Below are positions 61,611 through 64,000 of a stretch of 64,000 nucleotides of DNA, piece after piece. Made by a program: the position numbers and the translations under genes. The notes under the pieces were generated by a model. It was given only the letters and a program-made list of their open reading frames with translations, did no database searches and was not told where the DNA came from. Positions within the stretch are counted from its first letter, which is position 1, and every line of letters starts with the position of its first letter. Origin of the DNA: Mesodorylaimus sp. YZB2_4 (Eukaryota; Nematoda; Enoplea; Dorylaimida; Dorylaimidae); the NCBI GenBank assembly GCA_030248295.1, contig JASANH010000951.1, positions 62,001 to 126,000 of the forward strand, in the 5' to 3' direction.

Positions 61611-62047
61611 TTTTGAAAATTAGTGATCTGTATGGCGAATATTCGCGCAGATCTTAAAGAGAAACGAAACGCAGCTAGACGAATTGCCGGTTCGAATCAT
61701 CTTTATCGCGAGTTTGATGTGTATTTTGTTATCCTTAAAACGCTAGTTATCGTGAAAGAAATCGATCTATTCGAATTTTGGTCCAAATGTAGAGAAGTTG
61801 CAAAATCTTCACGAATATTGTAGTGCTTCCTCATTTCCTGCGGGCCAGCGCCGAGTGAAAGAGTTATAAGCTAGGCGAGGTCCACGTTGAAAAGCAGCCG
61901 GTATAATTAAAATAAAATAAATGCACTTACAGTATAAGAAAAAGGCTTTCTTCAATTTCAATCATTTTATTACAAACATTTTAAAGTTACATCTTTTTGA
62001 TCTTAGAGCTTTGCCAAGAGTAATTTGCACTTTACATGCTTCTTCGA

Positions 62048-62395
62048 TAATTCCCAAGTTCCTGGTGTGGAAGAAAGCTCTACTGAAAATATTTGACCCT
62101 TTTGGCCAGCTGGTCAGCAGCGGTCAGCTCCTAAAATCTTGCGGGTTTCTTAAATTCGTGCGTTGCGAGGCGACAGAAAGTTGAGAAACACTCGCAAGGC
62201 TCTTCTGAACCCGCTGTTCAGGTTAAGGGCTTTGGTTCCGTCTTCCAGGCTTCTGCTTCTGAATTTTTTGCACGAAAGACCCGCCAAAGCGAGAATGTTT
62301 CCAAAAATTTGCAGGACTTCGGTCGCTGACCTCTGCTGAGTAGTTGCCCAAACGAGCTAGATATTTAGCGCAGAGCGTTCTTTTGGACCAAAAAA
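62048..62395. mobile_element. Repeat B, diverged copy
   Basis: Imperfect inverted ends of about 65 bp (GGAAGAAAGCTCTAC...GGTCAGC at the left, reverse complement at 62325-62395) resemble the element at 51682-52025. It abuts the Penelope-like element. Confidence 0.65.
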
Positions 62396-62409
62396 ATTAC
62401 AATCATGAG

Positions 62410-63946
62410 CTATGGCAAGTTCGAAGTAGAACGGTTACAAGGTGCAGGCACTTGGTCTGTCTGCGGATTTGTTGGTGCATGGACTGTTGAGACATGGTCG
62501 TTCATCGCTGTGCTCGCAAGGACCCTCTGGTGTTGACTTTGGTCTTTACTGCGCCTTGTGAGCTGTTTTATAAGAAAAAACAGTCTTTCACCGCGAGTTC
62601 CAGAAGTGATTTGAAGTGCACCCGACTGGCACCTTGTACTTGCTCCTGTCCTGGTTGTCGAGGATGATATTGATCGTTTCATCCAATGGTATATTCGTGA
62701 AAAGGCTTTCCACATCGACACTGGCCATCATTGTACTCTTTGCAACATCGCAAGAGCAGATCTCCTGTGCAAACGAAAAACTTACGTCATGAACTTTCTA
62801 GCCCATCATGAAATGCCATGGCTTCAAAACTGCCCAAAGGCTACGACCCTGTGGTCTATCGCAGATATGTGGATGACACTTTCCTCCTTTTCAATACTCA
62901 GCAGGCGGATGACACAACCACTCCCTTTGATGCTGCAGCCAACAAGTTTGCTGCCTATCAAAACAAACAGCGCAAGAACATGCGCTTCACTGTGGAGCTG
63001 GAATCTGATACCTCTATTTTATTTTTGGGGGTTTCCATATTGCGATCAGACCAGGGCTTTAGCACCTCAACTTTTCGACCTCGCTCTCGGTCTCGTGCTG
63101 GCCCTGATTTAGGAGAGGCGGACCGGTTCCCTAAACCAGTGCACACATAGGCCAGAGGGCATAGCACATGCCCAGTCCATGCCTATTACACCAACTTTCA
63201 CGGGCCTGTACACCCAGTTTAAAAGTTGCATGCCAATCAGATACAAGAGAGGTCTGTTGCAGATTCTTTTCTACCGTGCTTATCAGCTATGCTCGGACTA
63301 TAACCTCCTGCATAACGAGTTTAACAAGATCAAGGATATCATGGCCAAGAATGGATATCCACGCTGGCTCATGGACAACGTTTTACGACGCTTCTTGTCC
63401 AGTCGGTATCAGGTTCCAGCAGCCAAGAATCGAAACTCTAGCCCGCGTGAAACATGCTTTATCAAGATACCCTTTATTGGCCACCACAGTCTCATCATCC
63501 GCCGACGTTTGTACCGACTTCTCCATCAAGCATATCCACAGATCGATTTCCGCTTCATCTTCACCGCGTGCGAAAGAATTGGTGATCGTTTCAACATCAA
63601 AGATCGCCTGCCCCGTTTGCTCGCCTCCCACGTCGTCTATTCGTTCACTTGTAGTTGCTGTAATGCAACGTATGTTGGAAAGACGATCCGACACTTGGGC
63701 GTGGGAACTGGCGAGCACACAAGCACTTCTTTCCGAACGGGAAAACGTGTTCGGGCCACAACGGATTCGGCTATCTTGGATCACATGCTTCAAGCGGGAC
63801 ATGACGCTGGCTGTGATGATTTTCGCATTATCGATCGTTCAAATTCCGACAAACTTCTGAAGATCAAAGAAGCCATCCATATTGTGACCAAACGTCCTAC
63901 TTTAAATCAGCAGAAGGACTTTGAAACACTCACGCTTTTGCAATAG
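62410..63946 (+). pseudogene. Rearranged Penelope-like element (RT and GIY-YIG)
   Basis: Penelope-like elements carry one protein with a reverse transcriptase and a GIY-YIG endonuclease. On the plus strand from 62789: FLAHHEMPWLQNCP, a one-base frameshift, then VVYRRYVDDTFLLF (RT catalytic YVDD), FLGVSILRSDQGFSTSTF, an insert with a stop, PTFTGLYTQF, RYKRGLLQILFYRAYQLCS, and a GIY-YIG domain (VVYSFTCSCCNATYVGKT, then EHTS) ending at the stop at 63946. On the minus strand, about 62790 down to 62600, lies the earlier RT part, ASVDVESLFTNIPLDETI (motif A). So the N-terminal part is inverted relative to the rest and part of the RT core is missing. Not functional. Confidence 0.9.
63076..63191 (+). 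repeat. Repeat A fragment inside the Penelope-like frame
   Basis: From CTCGGTCTCGTGCTGGCCC to GCCTATTACAC this matches the last 100 bases of repeat A (18592-18692). It splits GFSTSTFR from PTFTGLYTQF, which adjoin in intact elements, adds a TAG stop and shifts the frame. Confidence 0.8.
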
Positions 63947-64000
63947 GTTGTCGCTACCTGAGAATCAACATTGTGTGCGCTACCATAGGTTTCCAGCTCA

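Larger units (their letters stand above)
60022..62047. other. No gene recognised
   Basis: An open frame of 128 codons at 60284-60670 has no domain and lacks a supporting splice or promoter context. Repeat C lies at 60664-60850 and an AACTGAA-rich tract at 61445-61610. Confidence 0.4.

Overview
This is a piece of an animal nuclear genome, most likely an ecdysozoan invertebrate and possibly a nematode. Every protein gene is split by short introns with GT-AG borders. TATA boxes and AATAAA signals can be seen. The repeats are animal types: LINE, Penelope-like, MITEs and tRNA-derived SINEs. The nematode guess rests on two giant trehalose-6-phosphate synthases of about 1300 residues with a C-terminal HAD phosphatase domain, a layout I know from nematode TPS proteins. 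Tardigrades and rotifers are not excluded. All exon models were read by eye from splice sites, phase and paralogue comparison.

Layout. 1-2.6 kb: no gene, one long-TIR MITE. 2.7-5.8 kb (+): legumain 1, 12 exons, 441 aa. 5.9-10.5 kb: repeats only (repeat A, a pogo-type MITE, a minisatellite). 10.5-12.4 kb (+): ammonium transporter, 3 exons, 502 aa. 14.4-22.3 kb (-): TPS copy A, 9 exons, 1308 aa. 24.3-26.6 kb: repeat B fragment, small MITE and a decayed LINE. 27.2-37.2 kb (-): TPS copy B, a tandem paralogue with the same intron positions, 1333 aa, probably with one more 5' exon at 40.0 kb. 43.3-44.5 kb (-): LINE fragment, then a stray piece of a legumain exon. 45.8-48.2 kb (-): legumain 2, 11 exons, 470 aa, with a Pro/Thr-rich linker. 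49-54 kb: repeats. 54.2-59.3 kb (+): F-BAR protein with an SH3-like end, 11 exons, 480 aa. 59.6-59.9 kb (-): a two-exon gene of 97 codons that looks like a neuropeptide precursor. 62-64 kb: repeat B, then a rearranged Penelope-like element.

Function. The two TPS genes would make trehalose 6-phosphate, and their C-terminal HAD domain keeps the motifs needed to remove the phosphate. The legumains are secreted or lysosomal cysteine proteases. The ammonium transporter handles nitrogen waste or uptake. The F-BAR protein bends membranes at actin sites. These genes are ordinary neighbours, not an operon. The most interesting items are the neuropeptide-like gene, the tandem TPS pair (one copy with a GC-AG intron), the Pro/Thr linker in legumain 2, a 485-bp fold-back element, and the rearranged Penelope copy interrupted by repeat A.
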